A model generated the notes under the pieces. The model worked only from the letters and a program-made list of their open reading frames with translations, was not told where the DNA came from and made no database searches. Source: Arthrobacter sp. B6 (GTDB lineage Bacteria > Actinomycetota > Actinomycetes > Actinomycetales > Micrococcaceae). From it: a stretch of 64,000 bases of DNA. Every line of letters starts with the position of its first letter. Within the stretch, counting starts at the first letter, position 1. This document shows, in pieces, positions 39,626-48,164 of the stretch. The translations under genes and the position numbers were made by a program. The stretch is from the NCBI RefSeq assembly GCF_001663775.1, contig NZ_KV467169.1, positions 1,048,141 through 1,112,140 on the forward strand, written 5' to 3'.

Positions 39626-40777
39626 TCAGTCCTGGCCGATGCCGGCCGCGGAAATCGACTTTCCGGTGACTTCGTTCAAGGCCCGGAGGTCGAACAGGCC
39701 GTTGATGTTGGCCTGCTTGGTGGTGCCGGCTTCCACCCCGTCCTGCAGGAGCTTGGGGTAGGTTCCGGCCAGCGGATCCACGGTGAAAATGATGTTCTTC
39801 AGCGACCGGTCGATGACGTCGGCAGGGAGGGCGGCGCCGGCGGATTCCTGCAGCGCGGCGTTGATGACGGCTGCCTTTTCCGCGGACGGCGTGTCATTGA
39901 GCCAGGCCACGGATTTGGCGTGGCCGCGGAGGAGGGCCTTGACGGTTTCCGGGTGCTCGGCCGCGAAAGTCTTGTTGACGATCAGGATGGTGGTGGGGAA
40001 CTCACCCGGCTTGCCGGATGCTGAACCGTCCCACAGGTCCTTTTCATCCACCAGGACCTTGGCTCCGGCCTGGAGCACCAGACGGGAGGCCCAGGGCTCA
40101 GGTACCCACGCGCCGTCGAGCTTTCCGTCCTGGAAAAGCTTCAGCGTCTGCGCGTTTTCGGTCGGGTTGATGGCGACGTCGCCACTGCCGTCCACCTTGG
40201 TGTGGTAGCCCTGCGAGCCCAGCCAGGCGCGCAATGCGACGTCCTGGGTGCCGCCCAACTGCGGCGACGCCAGGGTTTTGCCCTTGAGGTCCGCAGCGGA
40301 ACCGATCTCCGGCCGGACCACGAGCTGGGCTCCACCGGCGGCAGCACCCGCAATGACGCTGACGGACTCGCCCTGGCTCTTGACGAAGGAATTAATGGCA
40401 GGGTTCGGGCCGATGTAGGCGGCGTCGATCGCGCCCGCGTTCAGGGCCTCGATGGCAGCCGGGCCGGCGTTGAAGGTTTCGGTGCTGAGCTTCGTGCTGC
40501 CCAGGTCCTTTGCCAGGAAGCCCTGCTTGATGCCCACCAGCGCGGCGGCATGGGTGATGTTGCCGAAGTAGCCAAGCTTCAGTTCTTCGGCGGGGGTGGG
40601 CGACGGCGTCGCGGCCTGTGCGTCAGTGTTACGCGACACGCCGGACGCCACAGCGGCGCCGACGGCGATCAGGAGGACCAGCCCAATGGCCAGCGCAGCC
40701 TCAATGGCACGCTTGTGCCGGGGCACCGCGCTTTCACCGGCCACGATCCGGGTCATCCCGGGCTTGGAACTAGTCAT
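39626..40777 (-). CDS. ssuA: Sulfonate-type ABC substrate-binding protein
   Basis: A 383-residue binding protein with one hydrophobic N-terminal segment (about 25-45) and a Pro/Thr linker; no lipobox, so it is likely anchored or cleaved by signal peptidase I. The NMT1/SsuA-like domain starts at LKLGYFGNITHAAALVGIKQG near residue 66 and contains AAYIGPNPAINSFVKS. ATG 40777 lies 6 nt after TATGGT and downstream of the sulfur motif; an upstream frame start at 40834 is rejected. Confidence 0.88.
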   Translation of the reverse strand: MTSSKPGMTRIVAGESAVPRHKRAIEAALAIGLVLLIAVGAAVASGVSRNTDAQAATPSPTPAEELKLGYFGNITHAAALVGIKQGFLAKDLGSTKLSTETFNAGPAAIEALNAGAIDAAYIGPNPAINSFVKSQGESVSVIAGAAAGGAQLVVRPEIGSAADLKGKTLASPQLGGTQDVALRAWLGSQGYHTKVDGSGDVAINPTENAQTLKLFQDGKLDGAWVPEPWASRLVLQAGAKVLVDEKDLWDGSASGKPGEFPTTILIVNKTFAAEHPETVKALLRGHAKSVAWLNDTPSAEKAAVINAALQESAGAALPADVIDRSLKNIIFTVDPLAGTYPKLLQDGVEAGTTKQANINGLFDLRALNEVTGKSISAAGIGQD

Positions 40778-40783
40778 TGTTTC

Positions 40784-40854
40784 ACCATAGGGAGTGCCGT
40801 TTACCCGTTCAACGAAGCAGAAACGGGGGGTCACGCGGGTTCATCTAACGTCAC
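40784..40854 (-). promoter_or_regulatory. Sulfur-regulon promoter of ssuA
   Basis: Minus strand: GTGACG (40854-40849), 14 nt, GTGA, 6 nt, GTTTCT (to 40819), 6 nt, TTGAAC as -35, 17 nt, TATGGT as -10, 6 nt, ATG. Matches the siroheme synthase and sir promoters. Confidence 0.65.
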
Positions 40855-40883
40855 ATTCGGGCACTGCCGGTGGCGTTGCGCCG

Positions 40884-40948
40884 GAGTCGCCGGAACGGTG
40901 CCCGTTCGCCGTTCCGCTCCGGCGGCGGGGCACCGTTCCGGCGAACTC
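40884..40948. repeat. Long inverted repeat after rtcB
   Basis: GAGTCGCCGGAACGGTGCCC pairs with GGGGCACCGTTCCGGCGAACTC apart from one bulge, and the loop can fold again (CCGTTCCGCTCCGG). It lies 8 nt beyond the rtcB stop. Confidence 0.7.
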
Positions 40949-40955
40949 GGGCCGC

Positions 40956-42122
40956 TCAGTTGCCCTTGACGTTAACCAGCTGGCGCAGTTTGTGCCGGAC
41001 TGTCACCAGGTCCGCTGCATCCCTCATGACGATATCGATTGGCTTGTAGGCCGCCGGGATCTCGTCGATGAACGCCTCGCTTGCCCGGAACTCGATCCCC
41101 TGCATGGCTTCCTTCAGCTCCGCCAGCGAGAAGGTCTTGCGGGCGGCGTTCCGGGAGTACTCGCGGCCGGCTCCGTGCGGGGAGGAGTTCAGTGCAGCGG
41201 GGTTGCCCAGGCCTTCCACCACGTACGACGCCGTCCCCATGGATCCGGGAATAAGTCCCGGATCGCCGGGCTCGGCTTTGATGGCACCCTTCCGCGATAC
41301 CCACACGGACTTGCCGTAGTGCGTCTCCTGCTGGGTGAAGTTGTGGTGGCAGTTGATCCGCTCACGTTCCTGGACGTGCCCGCCGACCCAATGGCTGAAC
41401 TGGGTGATCACCCGGTCCATCATTTCCTCACGGTTCAGCAGCGCGAAATGCTGGGCCCAGCGCAGTTCCTCGATGTACCGCTTGAATTCGGCGGTGCCTT
41501 CCTCCAGGTAGGCGAGGTCGGGGTCGGGCAGGTGTGTCCCCCGTTTCCGAGTCACATGCTGGGCGACGCCGATGTGGTGCTGGGCGATCTTGTTGCCGAC
41601 CCCGCGGGAACCGGAGTGCAGGAACAGCCAGACGGCGTCGGTTTCGTCCGCGCAGACCTCGATGAAGTGGTTGCCCGACCCCAGCGAGCCGAGCTGCAGC
41701 TCCCACTTCGCCAGGTACTGCGCAGGGTTGAAGCCGGCCTTTGCTGCCAGCTTTCTAAGCTCTGCGATCCGGGGCTCGGCAGTGGCCTGGACTTTCCTGT
41801 TGTTGTGCCCGGCCGAGAGCGGAATGGCCCGTTCGATGTCCTCGCGCAGGCGTTTGCGTTCCTTCGGGAGGTCCTTCAGCGAGTATTGCGTCCGCACGGC
41901 GATCATGCCGCAGCCGATGTCCACTCCCACCGCGGCCGGGATGATCGCATGCAGGGTGGGAATCACCGAGCCCACGGTGGCACCCTTGCCCAGGTGTGCG
42001 TCCGGCATCAGGGCCAGGTGGGGATAGATGAACGGCAGCGTGGAGGTTGCCAGCGCCTGCTCAAGGGTCTTGGCGTCCAGGATCGAGGCCCAGTTGATGA
42101 GCCTGCTGTTGATGGTCTCCAC
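40956..42122 (-). CDS. rtcB: RtcB-type RNA ligase
   Basis: GTP/Mn-dependent RNA ligase family, 388 residues, joining 2',3'-cyclic phosphate and 5'-OH ends. Metal-binding motifs GVDIGCGMIAVRT (about 73-85), FLHSGSRGVGN, INCHHNF and the guanylylated His in SSPHGAGREYSR (about 315-326) are present. GTG 42122 has GGGAGG six bases upstream; a longer frame to 42245 runs into a hairpin and is rejected. No archease or rtcA gene is adjacent. Its placement inside the sulfur region is unexplained. Confidence 0.92.
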   Translation of the reverse strand: METINSRLINWASILDAKTLEQALATSTLPFIYPHLALMPDAHLGKGATVGSVIPTLHAIIPAAVGVDIGCGMIAVRTQYSLKDLPKERKRLREDIERAIPLSAGHNNRKVQATAEPRIAELRKLAAKAGFNPAQYLAKWELQLGSLGSGNHFIEVCADETDAVWLFLHSGSRGVGNKIAQHHIGVAQHVTRKRGTHLPDPDLAYLEEGTAEFKRYIEELRWAQHFALLNREEMMDRVITQFSHWVGGHVQERERINCHHNFTQQETHYGKSVWVSRKGAIKAEPGDPGLIPGSMGTASYVVEGLGNPAALNSSPHGAGREYSRNAARKTFSLAELKEAMQGIEFRASEAFIDEIPAAYKPIDIVMRDAADLVTVRHKLRQLVNVKGN

Positions 42123-42196
42123 GCTCCGCCTCCCACTCACGATGATGGTAGGCCGGGCAAGGGGTGGCAAGGGCGGCGGAAAGGCCGCGAAACGAC

Positions 42197-42262
42197 GAAA
42201 TCGCCGGAAACATGTGAGGTCGCCGCAAATCTGCGGCGACCTCACATGTTTCCGGCGACTTC
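42197..42262. repeat. 31-bp inverted repeat after cysN
   Basis: Arms 42197-42227 and 42232-42262 (core CCGGAAACATGTGAGGTCGC) pair with one mismatch around a 4-nt loop. It lies 17 nt past the cysN stop, at the end of the sir-cysH-cysD-cysN operon. Confidence 0.8.
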
Positions 42263-42278
42263 AGCGCTGGATCACGGC

Positions 42279-43718
42279 TCAGATCGAGTAGCGCTCGTCC
42301 TCGTGGTCGCCCGGGTGGTCCTTGACCAGGCCGGCTGCCAGCGTGTTGCCGTCCAGCGGGTCGATCACCAGGAATGCGCCGGTGCGGCGGTGGTGCAGGT
42401 AGTTCTCCAGCGGCAGCGGCGCGGCGAGCCGGAGCTGCGCGTGGCCGATGTCGTTGAGCTCGAGGCTTGACGCGGCTTCGAGCTTGAAGGAGGCGAGGTC
42501 CAGCTTGCCGCTGACATTGCGGACCAGCGCCTGGACGGTACGGGTGCCGTGTTTCACCAGCACCTTGGCACCTTCCCGCAACGGCTTGGGCGAGAGCCAG
42601 CACAGCGCCGCGTACAGGTCGGCGGAGGAATCGCGGACGGTTCCGGCGGCGGCGATGGTGTCACCGCGGGCGACGTCGAATTCCTCGGCCAGGCGAATCG
42701 CCACGGACTGCGGGGCGAACGCTTCCTGGAGTGACTCGCCGGCGAAGTCGATGCCCGTCACCGTGGTGGTGCGGGGGGCCTGGCCTGGCGTCAGCACCGA
42801 GACCTTGTCGCCCACCTTCACGGAACCCTCGGTGATCTGGCCGGCGTACGCGCGGTAGTCACGGTAGGCCTCAACGTCCAGGCCAGCGGCCACGGCGTCG
42901 GGAGCCAGTGCACCCTGCGGCCGGATGACCAGCTGCACCGGGAAGCGGAAGCTTTCCAGCTGGGTGTCGATTTCGTCGGCGGCCGGAAGGGTCTCGAGGA
43001 CCTCCAGCAGGGCGGGCCCGTCGTACCAGGGGGTACGCTCGGAGCGGTCCACCACGTTGTCGCCTTCGAGGGCAGACACGGGGATCACCAGCAGGTCGTC
43101 GATGTGGTCGGCGGTGCCCAGCTCGGCCGAGCCGATGCCCAGTTCGCGGGCCACCTGCTGCACATCAGCCTGGATCTCCCGGAACACGGACTCGCTGAAG
43201 TCCACCAGGTCGATCTTGTTCACGGCCACAATCACGTGCGCCACCCGCAGCAGCTGCAGCACGGACAGGTGCCGGCGGGTCTGCTCCAGGACACCCTTGC
43301 GGGCGTCAATGAGTACGACGACGGCATCCGCAGTGGACGCGCCGGTCACCGTGTTTTTGGTGTACTGCACGTGCCCGGGGCAGTCGGCCAGGATGAAGCT
43401 GCGGCGGTCGGTGGCGAAGTAGCGGTAGGCGACGTCGATGGTGATGCCCTGCTCGCGCTCGGCCCGGAGACCGTCAGTCAGGAGCGCCAGGTCGATCGCC
43501 TGGGTGCCCGTGGCACCCGCACCGCCGAAGCCGCGGTCCGCTGAGGTGCGGGCAACGGCGTCGAGCTGGTCCGCGAGGATCGCCTTGGAGTCATGCAGGA
43601 GCCGGCCCACCAAAGTGGACTTCCCGTCGTCGACCGATCCTGCGGTGGCAAAGCGGAAGAGCGTGGTGGGCAGGGCTGTTTCCAGCTCTGAAGCCAGGAG
43701 TGAAGTTTCGGTGCTCAT
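42279..43718 (-). CDS. cysN: Sulfate adenylyltransferase, GTPase subunit
   Basis: A 479-residue EF-Tu-like GTPase that drives APS formation with CysD. P-loop GSVDDGKST at residues 27-35, DCPGHVQYT near 113, NKIDL near 168. There is no APS kinase domain, consistent with reduction of APS directly. It begins immediately after the cysD stop (0 nt gap) and is the last gene of the operon. Confidence 0.94.
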   Translation of the reverse strand: MSTETSLLASELETALPTTLFRFATAGSVDDGKSTLVGRLLHDSKAILADQLDAVARTSADRGFGGAGATGTQAIDLALLTDGLRAEREQGITIDVAYRYFATDRRSFILADCPGHVQYTKNTVTGASTADAVVVLIDARKGVLEQTRRHLSVLQLLRVAHVIVAVNKIDLVDFSESVFREIQADVQQVARELGIGSAELGTADHIDDLLVIPVSALEGDNVVDRSERTPWYDGPALLEVLETLPAADEIDTQLESFRFPVQLVIRPQGALAPDAVAAGLDVEAYRDYRAYAGQITEGSVKVGDKVSVLTPGQAPRTTTVTGIDFAGESLQEAFAPQSVAIRLAEEFDVARGDTIAAAGTVRDSSADLYAALCWLSPKPLREGAKVLVKHGTRTVQALVRNVSGKLDLASFKLEAASSLELNDIGHAQLRLAAPLPLENYLHHRRTGAFLVIDPLDGNTLAAGLVKDHPGDHEDERYSI

Positions 43719-44666
43719 TTAGAAGTAACCATCCTTCTTGCGGTCTTCCATGGCTGCCTCGGAGATGCGGTCATCTGCACGGGTGGCGCCACGTTCGGTG
43801 ATGGTGGAGGCGGCAACTTCGATCACAACGTCGCTCACGGTGGCTGCGGCCGATTCAACGGCACCGGTGCAGGACATGTCGCCCACGGTGCGGTAGCGGA
43901 CCGTCTTGATGATGACTTCCTCGTGCGGCAGCGGCTGGGAAACCTCGCCCACCGCGCGCCACATTCCGTCGCGGGCGAAAACTTCGCGGTCGTGGGCGTA
44001 GTACAGGCCCGGCAGCTCGATGTTCTCGCGTTCGATGTAGCGCCAGATGTCCAGCTCGGTCCAGTTGCTGATGGGGAACGCGCGGACGTGCTGGCCCACG
44101 GTGTGGCGGCCGTTGTAGAGGTTCCACAGCTCGGGGCGCTGGTTGCGCGGATCCCACTGGCCGAACTCGTCGCGGAGGCTCAGGATGCGCTCCTTGGCGC
44201 GGGCCTTGTCCTCGTCCCGGCGGCCGCCGCCGAACACGGCGTCGAACTTGTTCTGCTGGATGGCGTCCAGAAGCGGGACGGTCTGCAGCGGGTTGCGGGT
44301 GCCGTCGGCACGCTCGGCCAGCTCGCCGCGGTCGATGAACTCCTGGACGGAACCGACAACCAGCTTCAGGCCGAGGCGCTCAACCGTGCGGTCGCGGAAG
44401 TCGATGACCTCGGGGAAGTTGTGGCCGGTATCCACGTGCAGCACGGGGAACGGGACCTTGCCCGGCCAGAACGCCTTGGTGGCCAGGTGCAGCATCACCA
44501 CGGAATCCTTGCCGCCGGAGAACAGCAGCGCAGGCTTCTCGAACTCGGCCACGACTTCGCGGATGATGTGGATCGCTTCGGACTCCAGGGCGTCCAGGCT
44601 GGAAAGGCGCGTTGAAACGGCAGCGTCAGTCACCCGGGTGGTCTCCTCGGTTAGGAAAGTGCTCAT
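43719..44666 (-). CDS. cysD: Sulfate adenylyltransferase, ATP sulfurylase subunit
   Basis: A 315-residue PP-loop enzyme that makes APS from sulfate and ATP. PP-loop LLFSGGKDSVVML near residue 48; HVDTGHNFPEVIDFRD near 77; RRDEDKARAKER near 148. ATG 44666 overlaps the cysH stop in an ATGA. An in-frame ATG at 44681 is possible but lies inside the conserved cysH end. Confidence 0.94.
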   Translation of the reverse strand: MSTFLTEETTRVTDAAVSTRLSSLDALESEAIHIIREVVAEFEKPALLFSGGKDSVVMLHLATKAFWPGKVPFPVLHVDTGHNFPEVIDFRDRTVERLGLKLVVGSVQEFIDRGELAERADGTRNPLQTVPLLDAIQQNKFDAVFGGGRRDEDKARAKERILSLRDEFGQWDPRNQRPELWNLYNGRHTVGQHVRAFPISNWTELDIWRYIERENIELPGLYYAHDREVFARDGMWRAVGEVSQPLPHEEVIIKTVRYRTVGDMSCTGAVESAAATVSDVVIEVAASTITERGATRADDRISEAAMEDRKKDGYF

Positions 44667-45466
44667 ACGTGTAGTCCGCATTCTGTCTTGTCGGAGCCTG
44701 CCCAGCGGCCGGCGCGGGGGTCGTCGCCAGGGGCGACCTTGCGGGTGCAGGGCTGGCAGCCAATGGAGGGGTAACCCTGGGAAAGCAGCGGGTTGACAGG
44801 CAGGAGGTTGTCATCGGAGTACTGGACCAGCTGGTCGAACGTCCACGCGGCCACCGGGTTGACCTTGACCAGGCCGTTGGCCTCGTCCCAGGTGACCAGC
44901 GGGGTGTTGGTGCGGGTGGGCGCTTCGTCGCGGCGGACGCCGGTGAACCAGAGTTCGTAGCCGGCCAGCGTGCGGCGCAGCGGAGCCACCTTGCGGAGGG
45001 CGCAGCACTGGGCGGCGTCGCGGGCAAACAGGTCCTTGCCCAGGAGTCGGTCCTGCTGTTCCACGGTGTTCTCCGGCAGCACGTCCACGACGTTGACGCG
45101 CAGGTTCGCGGCCACTTCATCGCGTGTGGCGTAGGTTTCCGGGAAGTGGTAGCCGGTCTCCAGGAACAGGACGTCGACGCCGGGCATCTGGTCAGCGACC
45201 AGGGCCGGCAGGACGGCGTCGGCCATGGAGCACGCCACCGCCACCGAGGAGAGGTCGAAGTTGCGCTCCACCCAGGCGATCACGTCGCGGGCCGGGGCGT
45301 CCCAGCCCAGCTCGGCGGCACCGGACTCGGCGAGGGCCTTGAGTTCGTCGTGCGTGCGGAGGGCTGGGGCGGCGGCAGGCGATGCCTCTGCAACGGTTGC
45401 TTCGACCTGTGCCGCGGCCGCGGCGGGCTCAACTACGGGGTCTACCCCGGCTGCGTGCTTGCTCAC
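44663..45466 (-). CDS. cysH: APS/PAPS reductase with iron-sulfur cysteines
   Basis: A 267-residue reductase giving sulfite. Two cysteine pairs (QCCALRK and IGCQPCTRK) mark the 4Fe-4S type that favours APS, in line with the absence of a kinase domain in CysN. The C-terminus KTECGLHV supplies the catalytic Cys. An N-terminal Ala-rich extension of about 35 residues is extra. GTG overlaps the sir stop by 4 nt (GTGA). Confidence 0.94.
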   Translation of the reverse strand: MSKHAAGVDPVVEPAAAAAQVEATVAEASPAAAPALRTHDELKALAESGAAELGWDAPARDVIAWVERNFDLSSVAVACSMADAVLPALVADQMPGVDVLFLETGYHFPETYATRDEVAANLRVNVVDVLPENTVEQQDRLLGKDLFARDAAQCCALRKVAPLRRTLAGYELWFTGVRRDEAPTRTNTPLVTWDEANGLVKVNPVAAWTFDQLVQYSDDNLLPVNPLLSQGYPSIGCQPCTRKVAPGDDPRAGRWAGSDKTECGLHV

Positions 45467-47199
45467 TGAAGATCCCCCTCATCTGCTGCGTGGGCCCACT
45501 CGGCAAACGTCTGGTTCTCGGCCCGCTTCGCCACGAACGTGCGGACGACACGCTCCACGTAATCCGGCAGGTCCTCGACGTAGACCTTGAGGCCGCGGAC
45601 GGTGCGTCCCAGGCCGGCCTCTTCACGGTCGGTGGAAGCCAGCCCGCCGCCCAGGTGGACCTGGAAGCCCGGGGTGGGGTCGCCGTCGGGCGTTGGCAGC
45701 ATCATGCCCTTGAGCCCGATGTCCGCGGTCTGGATGCGGGCGCAGGAGTTGGGGCAGCCGTTGATGTGCAGGGACAGGGCGTGCGGCAGTTCGCCGGAAG
45801 CCGCGAGGTCCGCCAGGCGGCGTTCCAGCTCGGCGACGGCGGTGGCCGCGGTGACCTTGGTTTCGACGATGGCCAGCTTGCAGTATTCGATGCCGGTGCA
45901 GGCGATGGTCCCGCGGCGGAACACGGACGGGCGGGCGGACAGGCCCAGGGCGTCCAGCTCGGCGACCAGCGGTTCCACGTGGTCCTTTTCGACATCAAGG
46001 ACAACGAGCTTCTGGTGCGGGGTGGTGCGCAGGCGGTAGGAGCCGCGGGCCTCGAGGGTGTCCGCGAGCTTCACCAGCTGCCCGCCGGACAGGCGGCCGG
46101 CCAGCGGTGTGGCGCCGATGAAGAACTTGCCGTCCTTCTGCTCGTGCACGCCGATGTGGTCGCCCGGGGAGGTCGGCTTGGGAGCCGCCGGGCCGTCTGC
46201 AAGCTTGTAGCCCAGGTATTCGTCCTCGAGGATCTGGCGGAACTTCTCCGGACCCCAGTCGGCCATCAGGAACTTCAGGCGGGCCTTGGTGCGCATGCGG
46301 CGGTAGCCGTAGTCGCGGAAGATGCTGGTGACGCCGAGCCATACTTCGGCGGCTTCCTCAGGACGGACGAAGGCGCCCAGTCGCTTGCCCAGCATCGGGT
46401 TGGTGGAAAGCGCGCCGCCGGCCCAGAGGTCGTAGCCGACGCCCAGCTCGGGGTGGCGCACTCCTACCAGGGCGAAGTCGTTGATCTCGTGGACCACGTC
46501 CTGGCTGGGGTGGCCGGTGATGGCGGTCTTGTACTTGCGGGGCAGGTTGGACAGCAGCGGGTTGCCGATGAACCGCTCCCCCAGCTCGGCGATGAGCGGG
46601 GTGGGGTCGATGATCTCGTCCTTGGCGATGCCGGCCACCGGGGAGCCCAGGATGACGCGGGGCACGTCGCCGCAGGCTTCGGTGGTGGACAGGCCAACAC
46701 CCTCCAGGCGGGTCCAGATCTCGGGGATGTCCTCCACGCGGATCCAGTGCAGCTGGATGTTCTGGCGGTCGGTGAGGTCGGCCGAATCCCGGGCGAAGTC
46801 AACGGAGATCTGGCCGATGACGCGCAGCTGCTCGGTGGTGAGCGCGCCGCCGTCGATCCTGACCCGGAGCATGAAGTACTTGTCTTCGAGCTCGTGCGGC
46901 TCGAGCGTTGCGGTCTTGCCGCCGTCGATCCCGGGCTTGCGCTGGGTGTACAGGCCCCACCAGCGGAAGCGGCCGTGCAGGTCCTGGCCGGGGATCGAAT
47001 CGAAGCCCTCTTTGGAGTAGATGGACTCGATACGCTCGCGCACGTTAAGGCCGTCGTCTTCCTGTTTCCAGGTTTCGTTGGCGTTGAGCGGGGTTTTGCC
47101 GTCCACTTTCCACTGGCCGTGGGGCTTGGCAGCGGGGCGGGCGGGGCGCTTGGGGGCGGCGGGGTCCGCGGACGCTCCGGCTAGAGCTGTATCAGTCAT
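45463..47199 (-). CDS. sir: Ferredoxin-type sulfite (nitrite/sulfite) reductase
   Basis: A 578-residue siroheme enzyme reducing sulfite to sulfide. The 4Fe-4S/siroheme cysteines are in IACTGIEYC (about 420-428) and NGCPNSCAR (about 460-468). The first gene of the sir-cysH-cysD-cysN operon. Siroheme should come from the cobA and chelatase genes of the same region. ATG 47199 is 6 nt after TACAGT; a longer frame from 47235 is rejected. Nitrite reductases share the fold, but the operon indicates sulfite. Confidence 0.94.
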   Translation of the reverse strand: MTDTALAGASADPAAPKRPARPAAKPHGQWKVDGKTPLNANETWKQEDDGLNVRERIESIYSKEGFDSIPGQDLHGRFRWWGLYTQRKPGIDGGKTATLEPHELEDKYFMLRVRIDGGALTTEQLRVIGQISVDFARDSADLTDRQNIQLHWIRVEDIPEIWTRLEGVGLSTTEACGDVPRVILGSPVAGIAKDEIIDPTPLIAELGERFIGNPLLSNLPRKYKTAITGHPSQDVVHEINDFALVGVRHPELGVGYDLWAGGALSTNPMLGKRLGAFVRPEEAAEVWLGVTSIFRDYGYRRMRTKARLKFLMADWGPEKFRQILEDEYLGYKLADGPAAPKPTSPGDHIGVHEQKDGKFFIGATPLAGRLSGGQLVKLADTLEARGSYRLRTTPHQKLVVLDVEKDHVEPLVAELDALGLSARPSVFRRGTIACTGIEYCKLAIVETKVTAATAVAELERRLADLAASGELPHALSLHINGCPNSCARIQTADIGLKGMMLPTPDGDPTPGFQVHLGGGLASTDREEAGLGRTVRGLKVYVEDLPDYVERVVRTFVAKRAENQTFAEWAHAADEGDLQ

Positions 47200-47205
47200 G
47201 CATCG

Positions 47206-47278
47206 ACTGTAGGTCCCACCCGAATAGGGCCACAAAGGGTCCGGAAACGCTAAGTCACCTAGGGAAATATTTCGTCAC
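47206..47278 (-). promoter_or_regulatory. Sulfur-regulon promoter of the sir operon
   Basis: Minus strand: GTGACG (47278-47273), 14 nt, GTGA, 6 nt, GTTTCC (to 47243), 7 nt, TTGTGG as -35, 18 nt, TACAGT as -10, 6 nt, ATG. The layout is the same as before cobA and ssuA. Confidence 0.7.
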
Positions 47279-47347
47279 GAAACGCCGGAGGGCCTTGAAG
47301 ATGGTCCCCGCACTGTGCATTGCCGGGGCCAGTTCCGGAGACGTTGG

Positions 47348-48103
47348 CTACTTCGCGGTTGCGGCGTCTTCCCGGGCCTTGGCGACGGCGGCGTCGTACC
47401 GTTCCAGCGCGATCTCGGCCAGCACCGGCGACGGCAGCAGCGGCTCTGTGACGAGGTCAGCCCCGGCCTTGGCGAGCTGGTCGTGGAAGTAGCCCGGCGC
47501 AAGGAGGTAGGACGCAATGACCACGCGTCCGCCCAGGTCAACTGCACCGGCGGACTCCCCCGCCCCGGCACCTCCGTCAGCTTCCTCGCGAAGCATGGCG
47601 ACGGCGTCGGGCACTGACGGTTTGGCCGAGGCGCCATAGGCGGGCACAATCCGGTTGCTGCGCAGCGCACTGAGCTGGCTGGCGAGTTCCTCCACACTGA
47701 CCGCGGCGTTGGGGTTGGACGAGCCCGCAGCGGCCAGGACCACGGCGTCGCGGTCGGTGACGCCGGCTTCGCGGAGGCGCTGGTCCAGGAGGGCGGCGAG
47801 CCGGGGATCGGGCCCCAACGGTGCGGCGGCCAGGCTGCCCGGACGGCTCTTCACGGCCCGCGCGATGTCCACCTTGACGTGGTAGCCCACGCTCAGGAGC
47901 AGCGGCACCACGACGGCGGCCTCCCCCTCGGGCAGTCCTGCCACCACGTCCACGAGGTCCGGCTGCTGGACATCGACGTACGCCTCACGCACGTCCAGTC
48001 CGGGGCGCAGGGCGGCGATGGCGTCACGCAGGGCGTTGACCTCGGCGGCTCCCTGCGGGCTGGATGTCCCGTGGGCACAGGCGATCATGATGGGGCTGTT
48101 CAT
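47348..48103 (-). CDS. Sirohydrochlorin chelatase (CbiX/SirB type)
   Basis: A 251-residue protein with two CbiX-like halves, which inserts iron into sirohydrochlorin as the final step of siroheme synthesis. The first half opens IACAHGTSSPQG (residues 7-18), with the metal-binding His, and includes VVVPLLLSVGYHVKVD. The second half has VVIASYLLAPGYFHDQLA. ATG 48103 is 7 nt after TACGCT. It stands upstream of the sir operon and completes the pathway begun by cobA. Confidence 0.9.
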   Translation of the reverse strand: MNSPIMIACAHGTSSPQGAAEVNALRDAIAALRPGLDVREAYVDVQQPDLVDVVAGLPEGEAAVVVPLLLSVGYHVKVDIARAVKSRPGSLAAAPLGPDPRLAALLDQRLREAGVTDRDAVVLAAAGSSNPNAAVSVEELASQLSALRSNRIVPAYGASAKPSVPDAVAMLREEADGGAGAGESAGAVDLGGRVVIASYLLAPGYFHDQLAKAGADLVTEPLLPSPVLAEIALERYDAAVAKAREDAATAK

Positions 48104-48164
48104 ACCCGCTAGCGTAACGTTGGAGCCGCCCTGTCCGCCCTCTTGAAATCCGCCGGGACGCTCC

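Noticed and set aside
42123..42245. Longer N-terminus for RtcB
   Set aside because: The extra codons run into the 31-bp hairpin after cysN; GTG 42122 has GGGAGG at good spacing.
45382..47184. 600-residue plus-strand frame opposite sir
   Set aside because: Antisense shadow; the minus strand carries the siroheme and iron-sulfur cysteine motifs.
47200..47347. SAM or other sulfur riboswitch before sir
   Set aside because: The -10 box lies 6 nt from the start codon, so there is no room for a leader RNA.
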